From: Microcaldota archaeon
GTDB lineage: Archaea > Micrarchaeota > Micrarchaeia > Micrarchaeales > CABMGC01
Length of the DNA: 46,150 nucleotides
Reading direction: 5' to 3'
NCBI GenBank assembly: GCA_021848065.1
Contig: JAJZNA010000015.1
Span: 1-46,150 of the forward strand
A program made the position numbers and the translations under genes. Each line of letters opens with the position of its first letter. The first letter of the stretch is position 1. Positions 23,895 through 31,735 of the stretch are shown here, piece after piece. The notes under the pieces are model-generated. The model was not told the origin of the DNA, made no database searches, and saw only the letters and a list, made by a program, of their open reading frames with translations.

Positions 23895-25805
23895 TCACAT
23901 CGATGCGAGCGCGTCTATTCCTACAAGGCCGAACATGTTCTTGGCTACCTGCATGTATGCATCCAGCAGCCTCATCCTGAAACCCCTGGCAGCTCCGCTT
24001 GATATGACTGGCATGGTCTCGTAGAACTTGCTGAATGCTGAAGTGAGCTCCATGAGGTAGTCTGTGACAACGTTGGGGCTGTATTCCGATGCTGCCTTCT
24101 CCACGACTTCCTGGGCCTCCCCGAGCAGCTTTACAAGCTCGAAGTCGTATCCTCGCTCCACCGCTTTGAAGTCTATGGCGCCGATGCCTTCCCTGGAATA
24201 GCCTGCCTTCTCCAGTATGCGCATGGCCCTAGCGAACGTGTACATGCAGTACGGCCCGCTGTTGCCCTCAAAGTTCAGTGCGCTCTTCCATGAGAACACA
24301 ACCGGCTTCCCTGGGGATGTCCTGAGGAACTCAAACCTTATTGCGCTCTTCCCTACTGCCCTAGCTACCTGCTCCATCATCTTGCTGTCCGATATCCTCT
24401 TGCTTGCAGCCGTGGCATCAAGCGCCTTCTGCACTGCCTCCCTAAGGAGCGCATCTGCCGTGAATGCCTTGTCCCCGTCACCCATCCATCCTCCCTTCCT
24501 GCCGCTTAGCGTGCCTCCTTCTATGGAGACCTCCCCGTATGCAACGTGAACTATCCTCTCCGACTCAGTGCCGTAGCCCATAAGCCTGAACACCGCCTTC
24601 ACTATCAGCTGCGGGTATCTCTGCGCAGAGCCGATGACGTTTACTGCAATGCTTGCATTTCCGAAGCTTTCCCTGCCCCCGCTAGCCGAAGTGGAATAAA
24701 GCATGCGCCCTCCATGGTCTCCCAGGCCCTTATAGGAGAACTCGTCCTTTATCAGTCCCAGTTTCCACATGTGGAATGCTATGTCCTTTGCAACGTAAGT
24801 GGCCGTGCCATCGCTCCTGACTATCACCTTCTCCGTCTCCTCAGGGTTCTCGAAGTCCTTTGCAAAATCCCTAACCTTTCCAAGGTCCATTACTACGCAT
24901 CCGGCATTCTTGCCTGCCGTGCGCCTCTCCAGCGCGCCTCTTGCCATAGCCATGTCGAGCGCCTTCTGCAGGAGCCTGGCCTTAACGATGTCGCTCTCCC
25001 AGATCATGACGTCGTGGTATATGCCATATGCATATGCTGTATCATACTGCGCATCAACGCACCTCTCGGATATCTGCCTCGCCTGCCTTGCCTCCTCGCT
25101 ATCCCCCTCCTCCATCAACTTGAGCAGGCCGCTTATCTCCCCTCCCAGGTTGCCTTCCTTCATCCTCTTGTTTACCTCAACGTACTGCTTTCCCAGCCAC
25201 TCGTCAAACTTCCCTTCAGGCGCATTCCCAAGGTTCCTGTATCCCCAGAAGCTCTCCGCTATCTGCAAACCCAGGTCGTCTATGTAATCCTCACGCTCCA
25301 CCTTGTATCCTGCAAAGTCCAGCAGGTTGGATATCGAATCCCCAAGCAGCGCATTCCTCAGATGCCCTATGTGCCATGGCTTGTTGGGATTTACCGCGGG
25401 ATACTCCACCATGACCTTCTCCCCCTTCCCCATGCCGCTGCTTGCGTACCTGTCTCCCTCCTTTTCTATGTCAGCGATCACCATGTGCGCATACGCCTTC
25501 TCGTCAACGTACGCATTTACATACCCTCCCATCACCTTGACTTCGGTAAAAGGTGCAGCGACATCGAACCCCTTGGCTATTGCAACTGCCGCATCCATGG
25601 GCTTCACGCCCTTTGACTTGGCTATCCTGAATGCTATCGAGCTGCTCATGTCTCCGTAGTCCTTCCTAGGCTTGGATATCGAGTTAATGACTGCCTGCGT
25701 GTCAATGCCCGAATCTGAATATGCCTTAGATACCGCCGTGAGCACGCTCTCTGCAAATATCCTCTTCAACTCCTTGCTCTGTGCGCCCATTGTCAGTCCT
25801 CGCAT
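23895..25805 (-). CDS. argS: Arginyl-tRNA synthetase
   Basis: 636 residues, class I aminoacyl-tRNA synthetase. N-terminal add-1 domain, then VEYPAVNPNKPWHIGHLRNA containing the HIGH motif, RSDGTATYVAKDIAFHMWK, the class I second motif in degenerate form GGTLSGRKGGWMG, and a C-terminal anticodon-binding DALR-type domain (NFEGNSGPYCMYTFARAMRI onward). Starts: TTG 25817, ATG 25805 and ATG 25790 are in frame; a TATATATTTG box about 35-43 nt upstream favours 25805. Divergent from the AbrB-like gene with the promoter region 25806-25877 between them. Confidence 0.96.
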   Translation of the reverse strand: MRGLTMGAQSKELKRIFAESVLTAVSKAYSDSGIDTQAVINSISKPRKDYGDMSSSIAFRIAKSKGVKPMDAAVAIAKGFDVAAPFTEVKVMGGYVNAYVDEKAYAHMVIADIEKEGDRYASSGMGKGEKVMVEYPAVNPNKPWHIGHLRNALLGDSISNLLDFAGYKVEREDYIDDLGLQIAESFWGYRNLGNAPEGKFDEWLGKQYVEVNKRMKEGNLGGEISGLLKLMEEGDSEEARQARQISERCVDAQYDTAYAYGIYHDVMIWESDIVKARLLQKALDMAMARGALERRTAGKNAGCVVMDLGKVRDFAKDFENPEETEKVIVRSDGTATYVAKDIAFHMWKLGLIKDEFSYKGLGDHGGRMLYSTSASGGRESFGNASIAVNVIGSAQRYPQLIVKAVFRLMGYGTESERIVHVAYGEVSIEGGTLSGRKGGWMGDGDKAFTADALLREAVQKALDATAASKRISDSKMMEQVARAVGKSAIRFEFLRTSPGKPVVFSWKSALNFEGNSGPYCMYTFARAMRILEKAGYSREGIGAIDFKAVERGYDFELVKLLGEAQEVVEKAASEYSPNVVTDYLMELTSAFSKFYETMPVISSGAARGFRMRLLDAYMQVAKNMFGLVGIDALASM

Positions 25806-25877
25806 TGCGGGTTGCAAACTATTTTAAACTCTCTATCAACAAATATATATCTGCTAGTCTTCTAGTCGGGTGCCATC

Positions 25878-26750
25878 ATGGTAAAGCTATACAAGTCTCC
25901 GAAAGGAAAGCTGGTCGTCTATCTGCCATTCGATGTAGTGAGCCAGCTCAAGCTCAAGGAGGACGACGAGGTGGACTTCTTCAAGATGAATGACAACTCG
26001 TTCCTGATGGCCAAGAAGGCTGATATAACCGGCATGATCCTGGGCAAGCAGCAGGCCCAGCCCATGGCTTCGCAGCCTTCAGGCGGCGCCCTTCCGGAAG
26101 AGTACCTCACAGTGCTCAGGAAGATAGACACGCTCAGGTACGACAACAGGACCCCCGAGAGCGTATCGAGGCTGCTAAGCGACAGTGAGAAGAAAGTCCT
26201 GCAGAGGCTCATGGCTGAGCGTATAGTCACAATTTTCAGGAAGGACTCGAAGGAGCTCTATAGCATATCCAAGACCGTGTACGATAATTTCCTCATGAGG
26301 AAGAAGCCCATGCAGCCAAGGCCGCAGCCCCAGCAGGCAGCCGCACCGCAAAGGCCCGTATACGAAGTGCCTTCCACGCAGCAACTGCGCCCACAGCCGA
26401 GCCTGGGACTTGACGACAAGGACATACTCTTCCTGGAGAAGAACGGCTTCCTGGTGCTCCAGACCGAAGCAGAGGCTGCAAGGGTGTCCATACTACTGGA
26501 GCCTTCGATAAGGCACAGGCAGGTATTCGGAACGAGGGCGTTCAATAAGAGGTTCTACATAGTGCGCAGGAACTATTTCGATGCAAACAGCGGCAGGATA
26601 CTGGACAAGCTCAGGGACCAGCCAAGGAAGGTCACCGAGCTTGCAGAGGAGCTTTCGCTGGATCCCGAAGGGATAAAGGCCATACTCTATCTCTTATCCG
26701 AGAATGGGGACGTGAGCGAGAAGAAGCGCGACATGTTCGCAATTGCCTGA
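25878..26750 (+). CDS. AbrB-like N-terminal domain with C-terminal winged helix, unknown
   Basis: 290 residues. Residues 1-48 (VKLYKSPKGKLVVYLPFDVV...LKLKEDDEVDFFKMND) look like a swapped-hairpin AbrB/SpoVT DNA-binding domain. A helical middle part (75-140) is followed by a Pro/Gln-rich linker (about 140-185), then a core (LGLDDKDILFLEKNGFLVLQ, FNKRFYIVRRNYFD) and a winged-helix-like C-terminus (ILDKLRDQPRKVTELAEELSLDPEGIKAILYLLSENGDVSEKK). The combination suggests a DNA-binding or chromatin-associated regulator. The family is not one I can name; it is divergent from argS. Confidence 0.6.
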   Translation: MVKLYKSPKGKLVVYLPFDVVSQLKLKEDDEVDFFKMNDNSFLMAKKADITGMILGKQQAQPMASQPSGGALPEEYLTVLRKIDTLRYDNRTPESVSRLLSDSEKKVLQRLMAERIVTIFRKDSKELYSISKTVYDNFLMRKKPMQPRPQPQQAAAPQRPVYEVPSTQQLRPQPSLGLDDKDILFLEKNGFLVLQTEAEAARVSILLEPSIRHRQVFGTRAFNKRFYIVRRNYFDANSGRILDKLRDQPRKVTELAEELSLDPEGIKAILYLLSENGDVSEKKRDMFAIA

Positions 26751-26795
26751 CGATGCAACCTGTGCCGAGAAGTTAGGGGCCCACTGTTTCTTGCA

Positions 26796-26951
26796 TCATG
26801 CGAAAAGCGATGCGTGGTCGAATATTATTATCACGATGACAAACACTGCCACTGCAACCAGCAGGAGCCTTGGGTTTAACGAAGGTCCCTTTTCCGGGGC
26901 ATCGTAAAAGCTAAGAACCCCTGCCTGCGACTGCGGTGTTGTAATCGGCAT
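26796..26951 (-). CDS. secG: Preprotein translocase subunit SecG/Sec61-beta
   Basis: 51 residues, read from ATG at 26951: MPITTPQSQAGVLSFYDAPE and onward, then one membrane helix (RLLLVAVAVFVIVIIIF) and a short DHASLFA tail. The AG-x-x-x-F-Y-x-x-x-x-x-x-G-P-x-x-x-P pattern before a single C-terminal transmembrane segment is the archaeal Sec61-beta signature. It is the small, non-essential subunit of the SecYEG channel. A minus-strand TATATAAATTT box lies about 25 nt upstream (26970-26985). Convergent with the AbrB-like gene. Too short for a usual length cut-off, so it is easily missed. Confidence 0.88.
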   Translation of the reverse strand: MPITTPQSQAGVLSFYDAPEKGPSLNPRLLLVAVAVFVIVIIIFDHASLFA

Positions 26952-27041
26952 AATCCAATCCTTTTGCATTCAAATTTATATACCTGCCGCATGCATCGCA
27001 CCTATAAAAAGTATTTAAAGTTGATATGAGTAGTAAAGCGT

Positions 27042-27596
27042 ATGCCAGAAGATTCTTCGCAAGACGATGCCGAAGAGGCTGCTGTGTCTCCTAGCGGCAC
27101 AGGCAAGAAGTACGGCAACATGTACTACGAGGCTGAATCTTCACCCCCTCCAAAGGCGCATGTGAACATACACGATCCCATGTTCCTGTGGCTGATCATA
27201 ATAGCGGTTGCCGTTTCAATAAGGGTGCTTGCCTCTGGGGGCTATCTGCCATACGGCACGCAGCAGTACGGCATTGGGATGTCATTCTCAAATTTCATAC
27301 TGCAATTTCCCGGGATAATGCTGCTGCCTCTGCTAATAGGCGCCATAATAGGCTCTGAGATAGGCACAAGGTCTCCCACGATAAGGAGGGCTCTTAGGGG
27401 AAGCCTGATCAATGCCGTGTACTGTTCAGTTATATACGCGATAGCCATGGCTGTCATATACATGGTGCTGAGCTCCTACTCCATGCAGTTCTCCTCGCTC
27501 TATGTCCTGCTGCTTAACGGCATACTGCTTCCCGTGCTCGTATTCATGGTGTCCCTAACGCTCTTTTCAGTCCTGTCCTATTCCAGAAAGGTCTGA
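27042..27596 (+). CDS. Polytopic membrane protein, unknown
   Basis: 184 residues. About 45 acidic/polar N-terminal residues followed by four hydrophobic segments: MFLWLIIIAVAVSIRVLA, FILQFPGIMLLPLLIGAIIG, VYCSVIYAIAMAVIYMVL and LYVLLLNGILLPVLVFMVSL. No catalytic motif seen. A TATA-like GTATTTAAAG lies at 27011-27020. Convergent with ychF (stop codons 2-5 nt apart). Family not recognised. Confidence 0.65.
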   Translation: MPEDSSQDDAEEAAVSPSGTGKKYGNMYYEAESSPPPKAHVNIHDPMFLWLIIIAVAVSIRVLASGGYLPYGTQQYGIGMSFSNFILQFPGIMLLPLLIGAIIGSEIGTRSPTIRRALRGSLINAVYCSVIYAIAMAVIYMVLSSYSMQFSSLYVLLLNGILLPVLVFMVSLTLFSVLSYSRKV

Positions 27597-27601
27597 AGGA
27601 T

Positions 27602-28771
27602 TCACTTTGCAGTGCTCACTATCTTTATCACATCCCCGTCTTTTAGCACGTACTCTTTCTGCACCCTCATCTTGCGCTTCACGTCCACCGCGTACTTCAT
27701 CCTCTTCGCCAGTTCCGAGTGTATCTTTTCCGCCAGGTCGTATGCCGTGGATCCGCTGCGCATAAGCAGCGCGTCTGGCAGCACGTTCCCGAAATGGTCT
27801 GTATAATGGGTCTCGTCCTCTACAGGATATACCACTATGTTGCCGAGCAGTCCGAACACTGCCGTGTCAAGCAGCCTCTGCACGCCGGTGCCTGCATGCC
27901 TCTTCACATACCCCTCCATGTATGCTATCGCCTTTGCCTGTTCTGCGCTAGCGGAAGCATTGACCTTTATCTCGTTTGAGTATCTGTCATATTCTATGAC
28001 GCCACTTTTAGCTGCCTTTACCAGGGCAAGCTCAATCGCGCCTGAGCACTCTATGACCTCAGTGCCCGCAAGCCTCTTCCTCAGCGCGTCAAGCGCCTCG
28101 GCGCTGCCTCTGTCCATCTTGTTTGCCGCCACCACCATCGGCTTGTTTGTCCTAAGAAGCGCCTCGGAGAATTTTACCGCTTCCTGGGCAGTCCAGTTTA
28201 TGTTGGACATGGGCAGGTATGACTTATTCCCAGCATCCTCTATCTCTCTCACCGTAGCCTTGAACCCCGAAAGCAGCTCATGCAGCGCCGCGCTGCCGTC
28301 CTGCCTCCTTGAGAGGTCTGCCATGTGCCTTAGTATTATTCCTGCAAGCCACTGTGCCAGCTCCTTTCTCACCATCTCCACATCCACCGCCGGGTCGCTC
28401 CCTTCCGCGCTAAGGCCGTTCACGTCAGTGGTACCGCTTATGTCGACCACCTGCACCAGCGCGTCAGCGCTGACAAGGTCGTTAAGGAACTGGTTCCCCA
28501 TGCCTTTCCCCAGATGTGCTCCTGGAACCAGCCCGGCCACGTCAATCACATTTACCGGCATGTACCTTGTGCCGTTCCTGCACATCGCCGTCCTTGGCTT
28601 GCATTTGACCCCTAGCTCCGTTTCAACGCACTTCCTTGCAACGTACGCGACGCCGAGATTCGGGTTTATTGTAGTAAAAGCGTAATCCGCTATTGGGACT
28701 TCCTGCTGTGTCATTGCCGAGAATATGGTGCTCTTGCCCTTGTTCGGAGCCCCGACTAGCCCTATTATCAA
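27602..28771 (-). CDS. ychF: YchF/OBG-family GTP-binding protein (archaeal)
   Basis: 389 residues. P-loop GAPNKGKST, switch region YAFTTINPNLGVAYV, G3 DVAGLVPGAHLGKGMGNQFL, G4-like NKMD and a C-terminal TGS-type domain (VVYPVEDETHYTD...LPDALLMRSGSTAYDLAEKIH). The archaeal relatives of YchF bind ribosomes and hydrolyse ATP or GTP. Start is a TTG at 28771 with GGTGG about 8 nt upstream; no in-frame ATG precedes the P-loop. Confidence 0.92.
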   Translation of the reverse strand: MIIGLVGAPNKGKSTIFSAMTQQEVPIADYAFTTINPNLGVAYVARKCVETELGVKCKPRTAMCRNGTRYMPVNVIDVAGLVPGAHLGKGMGNQFLNDLVSADALVQVVDISGTTDVNGLSAEGSDPAVDVEMVRKELAQWLAGIILRHMADLSRRQDGSAALHELLSGFKATVREIEDAGNKSYLPMSNINWTAQEAVKFSEALLRTNKPMVVAANKMDRGSAEALDALRKRLAGTEVIECSGAIELALVKAAKSGVIEYDRYSNEIKVNASASAEQAKAIAYMEGYVKRHAGTGVQRLLDTAVFGLLGNIVVYPVEDETHYTDHFGNVLPDALLMRSGSTAYDLAEKIHSELAKRMKYAVDVKRKMRVQKEYVLKDGDVIKIVSTAK

Positions 28772-28845
28772 TGAACCACCAGTGACCTATTGACATAATA
28801 GCTTTTATATAAGAGTGCATAGGCATTAAATAACAAAAACCCTAG

Positions 28846-28932
28846 GCGGGGATGGCGGAGTCTGGTCAAACGCGACAGGTTCAGGGCCTGCTTCCTTTAG
28901 TGGATGCGAGAGTTCAAATCTCTCTCCCCGCA
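28846..28932 (+). tRNA. tRNA-Leu (anticodon CAG)
   Basis: Acceptor GCGGGGA (28846-28852) pairs with TCCCCGC (28925-28931), discriminator A. The anticodon loop TTCAGGG is closed by CAGG/CCTG, giving CAG. A long variable arm (TTCCTTTAGTGGATGC) marks a class II tRNA. T stem GAGAG/CTCTC. TATA box TTTTATATAAG at about 28803-28813. No CCA encoded. The 3' end is the integration target of the island that follows. Confidence 0.95.
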
Positions 28933-28937
28933 TTTAA
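28915..28937 (+). repeat. Left attachment repeat in tRNA-Leu 3' end
   Basis: CAAATCTCTCTCCC followed by CGCATTTAA. Twenty-one of 23 positions match 30166-30188, so it is a putative attL of the island. Confidence 0.65.
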
Positions 28938-29018
28938 CTTTCATTTTCGACGACAAAACTTAGAATTTGCCTGTTGGCGTAGAGATTTTAATTCTTAATC
29001 TAAGACAGTTTTAGAATA

Positions 29019-29621
29019 TCAGATGTGAACTGCCAGTTCCATCAGCGCTTTCCTAAGCTGCTTTGGGTTCTTGAAAACAATACCTTTTATTCCAGCTTCT
29101 CTTGCCGCGATTATGTTGTTTTTCTTATCATCAATAAAAACAATTTCATCTGGCATTACATTTAATTGTCCAATCATATATCTATATGCAGTATTATCCG
29201 GTTTCTTCAATTTTGTGTAACATGAAACGAACCTTCTGTAAAATAGGTTTTTTGGAATGAACTTTCTTATTGCAACTTGATATTGGCTGTAGCCTAAGTT
29301 GCTTAACAGCACTATCTTATATCTTTTTGCTAAGTGATTAACTATTCCTAACACGTCTTTATCAAGACTACCTAACTTTTCAAATGCATTCCTATAACTT
29401 ATATAAGACTTCGGAACACTAAGTTTTCTCGATATCGTGTCTTCAAACACACTGGTCCTAAGGGCACCAGCATCAACTTTAGCGTCTAATGAATCAAAAT
29501 ATTCTTCAAATTTTTCATTGAAAGTAGCTTTCTTGGCAAGGTATTCTAGATATTGTTTGTTGTTATATTTTACTATAACATCACAAAGGTCAAATGCAAC
29601 TACTTTTATCACATAAATCAC
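29019..29621 (-). CDS. HAD-superfamily hydrolase
   Basis: 200 residues. Motif I is AFDLCDVIV with the nucleophile Asp; the second position of the usual D-x-D is Cys, as in HAD subfamilies with F-D-L-G-x-V. Motif II is IVLLSNLG, the Lys motif is TKLKKPDNTAY, and motif III is IVFIDDKKNNIIAAREAG. Four-helix cap between motifs I and II. Likely a small-molecule phosphatase; substrate unknown. Starts at GTG 29621 (or GTG 29612), 5 nt after hicA on the same strand. A+T-rich codon use unlike the neighbouring chromosome (for example AAA, ATA, TTT), pointing to transfer. Confidence 0.75.
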   Translation of the reverse strand: MIYVIKVVAFDLCDVIVKYNNKQYLEYLAKKATFNEKFEEYFDSLDAKVDAGALRTSVFEDTISRKLSVPKSYISYRNAFEKLGSLDKDVLGIVNHLAKRYKIVLLSNLGYSQYQVAIRKFIPKNLFYRRFVSCYTKLKKPDNTAYRYMIGQLNVMPDEIVFIDDKKNNIIAAREAGIKGIVFKNPKQLRKALMELAVHI

Positions 29622-29626
29622 AGGAG

Positions 29627-29857
29627 CTACAGTTTATCTACAAAGTCCTCTTTCTTTACTCCAGCGAGGTCTAGTATTCCCATAAGTGTGCCGTGTTTTA
29701 CTTCCTTATGCATTGGAACCACTGTAACTACTTTCCTACCCTCGACAAATTTCCTTAGCATGACATGGCTACCCATCTGCCTTACAAATGAGAATCCGAA
29801 TTCTTTGGTAAGCACTTTAGTTATTTTTAGACCGGAAAGTCTAGGCAAGTTCGACAC
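29627..29857 (-). CDS. hicA: HicA-type mRNA interferase toxin
   Basis: 76 residues, double-stranded-RNA-binding fold. LPRLSGLKITKVLTKEFGF, the catalytic His in RQMGSHVMLRK, and the C-terminal VVTVVPMHKEVKHGTLMGIL pattern match HicA/YcfA toxins, which cleave mRNA. Its start overlaps the end of hicB by 17 nt, the usual translational coupling, though here the antitoxin gene comes first. Confidence 0.9.
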   Translation of the reverse strand: MSNLPRLSGLKITKVLTKEFGFSFVRQMGSHVMLRKFVEGRKVVTVVPMHKEVKHGTLMGILDLAGVKKEDFVDKL

Positions 29858-30050
29858 TTATTGCACCCACTTTCTTAGCTGCTTTAAGTTCGCTCTTTGC
29901 TTGAGGCATCTCTTCCAAATATAGGCCAACTGCCTCCTTTATGTGTTTTATTGCCTCTTCTATGGTTCTTCCTTGTGTGGTAACTCCAGTTATAACTTCC
30001 TTAATTACATATGTCTTACCCTCTTTCCACACCATAGTCTGTAATTCCAT
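29841..30050 (-). CDS. hicB: HicB-type antitoxin
   Basis: 69 residues. MELQTMVWKEGKTYVIKEVI, GVTTQGRTIEEAIKHIKEAV and LYLEEMPQ follow the partially degraded RNase H fold of HicB, which binds and neutralises HicA. No separate DNA-binding domain remains at the C-terminus. A longer frame begins at 30074, but the TATA box near 30080-30090 supports ATG at 30050. Confidence 0.85.
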   Translation of the reverse strand: MELQTMVWKEGKTYVIKEVITGVTTQGRTIEEAIKHIKEAVGLYLEEMPQAKSELKAAKKVGAISVELA

Positions 30051-30165
30051 TCTTTCACTAACAATAATTAACACTTAAAGATATATAATACCTGTGACTT
30101 CTGTCCGATGTTATTAGGCTCCATTCGATGTCAAATGCCCCAGTTCCCGCACATTACTCCAACCA

Positions 30166-30188
30166 CAAATCTCTCTCCCAGCATTCAA
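30166..30188 (+). repeat. Right attachment repeat (partial tRNA-Leu 3' end)
   Basis: CAAATCTCTCTCCC followed by AGCATTCAA. It differs at two positions from the 3' end of tRNA-Leu at 28915-28937. Only the tail of the tRNA is duplicated; no other tRNA part is seen here. Confidence 0.65.
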
Positions 30189-30512
30189 TTCATATTATCC
30201 CTTGGGCTTGGGATAATGATATCAACGATGCCCGATGTCTTTCAATGCGCTTGTTGTATTGCAGTCTTCCCCATTCCCTCTCACAAGAGCATCAATCCCT
30301 GCTGCACTGTGCACTCTTTTAGAACAATCCTAAATTGCATCAGCCAGCGCCTTGTGCCAGTATATCTTCATCTAATTTTGTGAAGATGCTTCAGGCCAGT
30401 GGGCCTATGTTGCGATGTCCTGCCCATGTCCCAACGCACAGATGCAATTCATGTGCCGCGATAAGCCCTGAAAGAACAAGGATAAATATCACCTATGTAC
30501 AGGCAAGCTTAT
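30189..30512. other. Region between the island and the membrane-protein gene
   Basis: No convincing coding frame was found. An 8-bp inverted repeat ATTATCCC/GGGATAAT with spacer TTGGGCTT lies at 30194-30217, directly beyond the right attachment repeat. The TATA box ATAAATAT of the next gene is at about 30481-30488. Confidence 0.4.
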
Positions 30513-31580
30513 ATGAGAAAAATTGGAGGGGGGACAAAGCAAAAGTCGTATAAACTCGCCGAGCTGCCTCTTTTTCTACGCGCAGCAATTGCAAGAGATC
30601 CCGAACTCAAGGCATGCATGAGGCAACTGGCCGATAGTGGCGTAGAAACTATCTACGTGAGCAGGGCACGAAGGACTTCCCCTGATGTAATAGAGGCATT
30701 GCACGAGCACGACCCTGGCGCCCTCATAACACGCGCACTAAGGCCTCCTGATAAAAATGAAGACAAAGCCGTAGCGCCCATACGCGCTGCGATAGCCGAC
30801 TGCCTTCGAATTTCCGTGCCGGAATCTAGCCCCGTACACCCTGACCAAATGCTCTTGGAAAGGATTAATGGCCAGCTTGGCGAGCAGCGCATGGCTGAGG
30901 CAATACGCCGATTCAGCTATGACCTGCCGCACAAAGAGAAGATACGCTTGGCGATCTTCGGTGCCCTTTCCCTTGCGGCAGTAGGCTTTGCTACCTTACT
31001 GGAAGCGTTTGGGTTTAATGGGTGGGGCCTACTTGTGGCGCAGTCCACTGATGACGTCGGCAATACGGTCATCTCGGCAATTTCCAGCAGACGGGGGAAA
31101 GTACCGCTGGCTAAGGTCCTGAAGGATTTCTGGCCAGTTGTTCCTGTCCTGGCCGCGGCCGCAGCCGCGGACAACATGCTTATCGCACAACTGCTTGAGT
31201 CCCCAAACACCTTGGTGAAATCCGCAGGCGGGTTTCTCTTCGGCCTTGCCGCAGTCGGAGGCTCCGCAGCGGCAAACATCATAAGCCTGATAAAAAGTTC
31301 AAGATATAGGAAAAGCCACAAGGGGCTTATACACACAAAGCCTCATCCGTTCAACACCTCGCTCTGGTTCGGGGTGGGCCTGTCCATGGTGGTTTCGCAA
31401 TACGCCGCTGCAAAAGGGATACTGACGGGGCACACTTACAGCGGCCTTGCCCAGACCATGCTGGGTGGGGTAGAAACAATGACCGCTTTCGGCGGCACAT
31501 ACCTTGTACAGTTCGTTTCACGCGTATCCAATCATATCCGGGACCTAGCAAGCGTCATCTCCGGCAGGGCTGGCAGCTGA
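30513..31580 (+). CDS. Membrane protein with soluble N-terminal domain, unknown
   Basis: 355 residues from ATG 30513. The soluble N-terminal 140 residues contain LPLFLRAAIARDPELKACM and a beta-strand-like ETIYVSRARR. Hydrophobic segments at about 145-167, 206-228, 237-260, 284-304 and 311-335. An earlier in-frame ATG is at 30495, but the TATA box at 30481-30488 favours 30513. No known domain recognised. Confidence 0.6.
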   Translation: MRKIGGGTKQKSYKLAELPLFLRAAIARDPELKACMRQLADSGVETIYVSRARRTSPDVIEALHEHDPGALITRALRPPDKNEDKAVAPIRAAIADCLRISVPESSPVHPDQMLLERINGQLGEQRMAEAIRRFSYDLPHKEKIRLAIFGALSLAAVGFATLLEAFGFNGWGLLVAQSTDDVGNTVISAISSRRGKVPLAKVLKDFWPVVPVLAAAAAADNMLIAQLLESPNTLVKSAGGFLFGLAAVGGSAAANIISLIKSSRYRKSHKGLIHTKPHPFNTSLWFGVGLSMVVSQYAAAKGILTGHTYSGLAQTMLGGVETMTAFGGTYLVQFVSRVSNHIRDLASVISGRAGS

Positions 31581-31735
31581 AGCGCCCTAGCATAATGTGG
31601 CGTTTTATCTGCGCATGCGGGACGGGTGGCAAATACTTGCCTGACTGCTGGTAATCTTCGCACGCACAAATGCACCTAATCCGGCCTGCATATTTAAATC
31701 AGGCTTGGCCAAGTATATGTCTGGGTGTGACCTGC

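Larger units (their letters stand above)
28938..30165. mobile_element. Small integrated island at tRNA-Leu with hicAB and a HAD phosphatase
   Basis: The interval between the two 23-bp repeats is visibly richer in A and T than the flanks and contains only minus-strand genes: hicB, hicA and a HAD-like hydrolase. No integrase gene is present, so this is probably a decayed remnant or a satellite of a tRNA-targeting element. Confidence 0.6.

Noticed and set aside
25036..25050. Operator-like TGTATCATAC
   Set aside because: Inside argS coding sequence, no second half-site and no promoter.
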